DNA from: Linepithema humile
Taxonomy: Eukaryota; Arthropoda; Insecta; Hymenoptera; Formicidae
Length of the DNA stretch: 64,000 nt
NCBI RefSeq assembly: GCF_040581485.1
Contig: NC_090130.1
Coordinates: forward strand, 28,683,418-28,747,417
Direction: 5' to 3'
Part shown: one piece after another, positions 63,241-64,000 of the stretch
How the letters are laid out: each line of letters opens with the position of its first letter
How positions within the stretch are numbered: position 1 is the first letter of the stretch
The notes under the pieces: generated by a model
What the model was told of the DNA's origin: nothing
Databases searched by the model: none
Seen by the model: the letters and a program-made list of their open reading frames with translations, nothing else
Position numbers and translations under genes: made by a program

Positions 63241-64000
63241 TTACGCGAAAGTCGATTTTTCTATTTTAGCCTGTGACCCGGTGACAAACGACCTTCCCAT
63301 AGACACAGTATAGATAAACGGGGCAAAATCTGAAATGACTGAAATACACGAGAGAGATAAGGGAGAGGAACGATAGCGCTCGGTCTGTTTTCCTTTTCTC
63401 TCTCTTTTTTTTTTTTTTTTTTTTTTTTACAAAAATACACGAGTATCCTTTGTTTATATTTCGTATGTTTTTTACATAGACGGACAATGAAGATGAATAG
63501 TTTGCTAAATATCACACGTGCAATACACGCGCGCGCACGATCGTTCCTGACGACGAATAGACGACGATTTGTGAATTGACCGAAAATATTTGTTTCTTTT
63601 TTACCATTTTTTTTTTTACTTTCGTCCGTCGTACGTCCTAACGTTTTGCGACGCTGCAGCGGATCCGGCACTGTCTGTCTGTCTACACTGTGTCTATGGG
63701 CGGTCCGCCGTGGCTGTTATATCTTCCTTTTGCCCGCCCCCTCGTTTCTGCCTTGCTCGCCCGTCACGATACTTTTCAGCCATTTACTCCTTACACATCA
63801 GATTTATCCGATACCCATGAGACGCTCGATTCTCGAGTCTTACTACTGCTATTATTGTTATTGTTTTTGTACAGCGTGTATCAGAAGTCGTCTGCGTCTT
63901 TCGATTACCGGCTCTTTCACAATATTAAGTTTATGGATAAAAATATTATTCGTTGTACGGTCTTGTATTTACAATTTTTGTGCACCTCGAGACGCGAATT
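62290..64000. other. Non-coding DNA rich in purine/pyrimidine tracts
   Basis: Strand-asymmetric runs dominate: G/A-rich at 62690-62930, C/T-rich at 63060-63245, including (TC)n at 63178-63240, and a T tract at 63405-63428. They generate long low-complexity frames on both strands (for example 62509-63141 on minus and 62849-63313 on plus) that are not real genes. Confidence 0.55.

Noticed and set aside
62509..63313. Long Pro/Ser-rich and Gly/Arg-rich frames near the right end
   Set aside because: Purine/pyrimidine strand-asymmetric tracts and (TC)n repeats leave all frames open; low complexity throughout.
1..64000. CRISPR arrays, bacterial operons or prophage
   Set aside because: Spliceosomal introns, poly(A) signals and insect-type repeats show nuclear eukaryotic DNA; no regularly spaced identical repeats were seen.

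Overview
This is eukaryotic nuclear DNA from an arthropod, most likely a hymenopteran insect and plausibly an ant. The genes are split by short introns with GT-AG borders, CpG is plentiful, AT-rich and GC-rich stretches alternate, (GA)n/(CT)n microsatellites are common, and short TA-flanked inverted-repeat elements are scattered through non-coding DNA. The species is inferred from these traits and was not identified by a search. Most of the window is intergenic or intronic.

The informative part is 7.2-22.3 kb, an AT-rich block holding a tandem family related to ornithine decarboxylase (ODC). Copy A (coding 8531-10448) and copy B (coding 15126-17319) each reconstruct from seven coding exons with matching splice phases into intact proteins of about 403 and 409 residues. 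Copy C (19888-20876) is a decayed remnant of a B-like copy. A and B keep the pyridoxal-phosphate lysine, the PLP-phosphate glycine loop and the dimer salt-bridge pair. Both have lost two residues that define ODC: the catalytic cysteine (mouse C360, here Ala) and the ornithine-binding aspartate (mouse D332, here Gly). They are therefore best called ODC-like fold-III decarboxylase paralogues of unknown substrate, not ODC.

B and C sit in a tandem segmental duplication (unit 1 about 13.19-19.53 kb, unit 2 about 19.53-22.33 kb). Copies of one small inverted-repeat element lie at the unit borders. Unit 2 lost the promoter, exons 1-3 and part of exon 4 in one deletion. A pair of inverted repeats (10718-11395 and 13685-14558) encloses the spacer between A and B. 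Other elements lie in introns of A and B, and C preserves the empty site of the one in B.

From 22.4 kb to the end only one convincing exon was found: a minus-strand follistatin/Kazal module at 40230-40439, bounded by phase-1 introns as in agrin-type proteins. The rest is probably large introns and intergenic DNA. It contains microsatellites, three degenerate related blocks at 28-30 kb, a 1.55 kb almost fully palindromic element (54793-56342), a shorter relative (58761-59255) and a 174-bp inverted-repeat element (62115-62288). No tRNA, rRNA or CRISPR was recognised.
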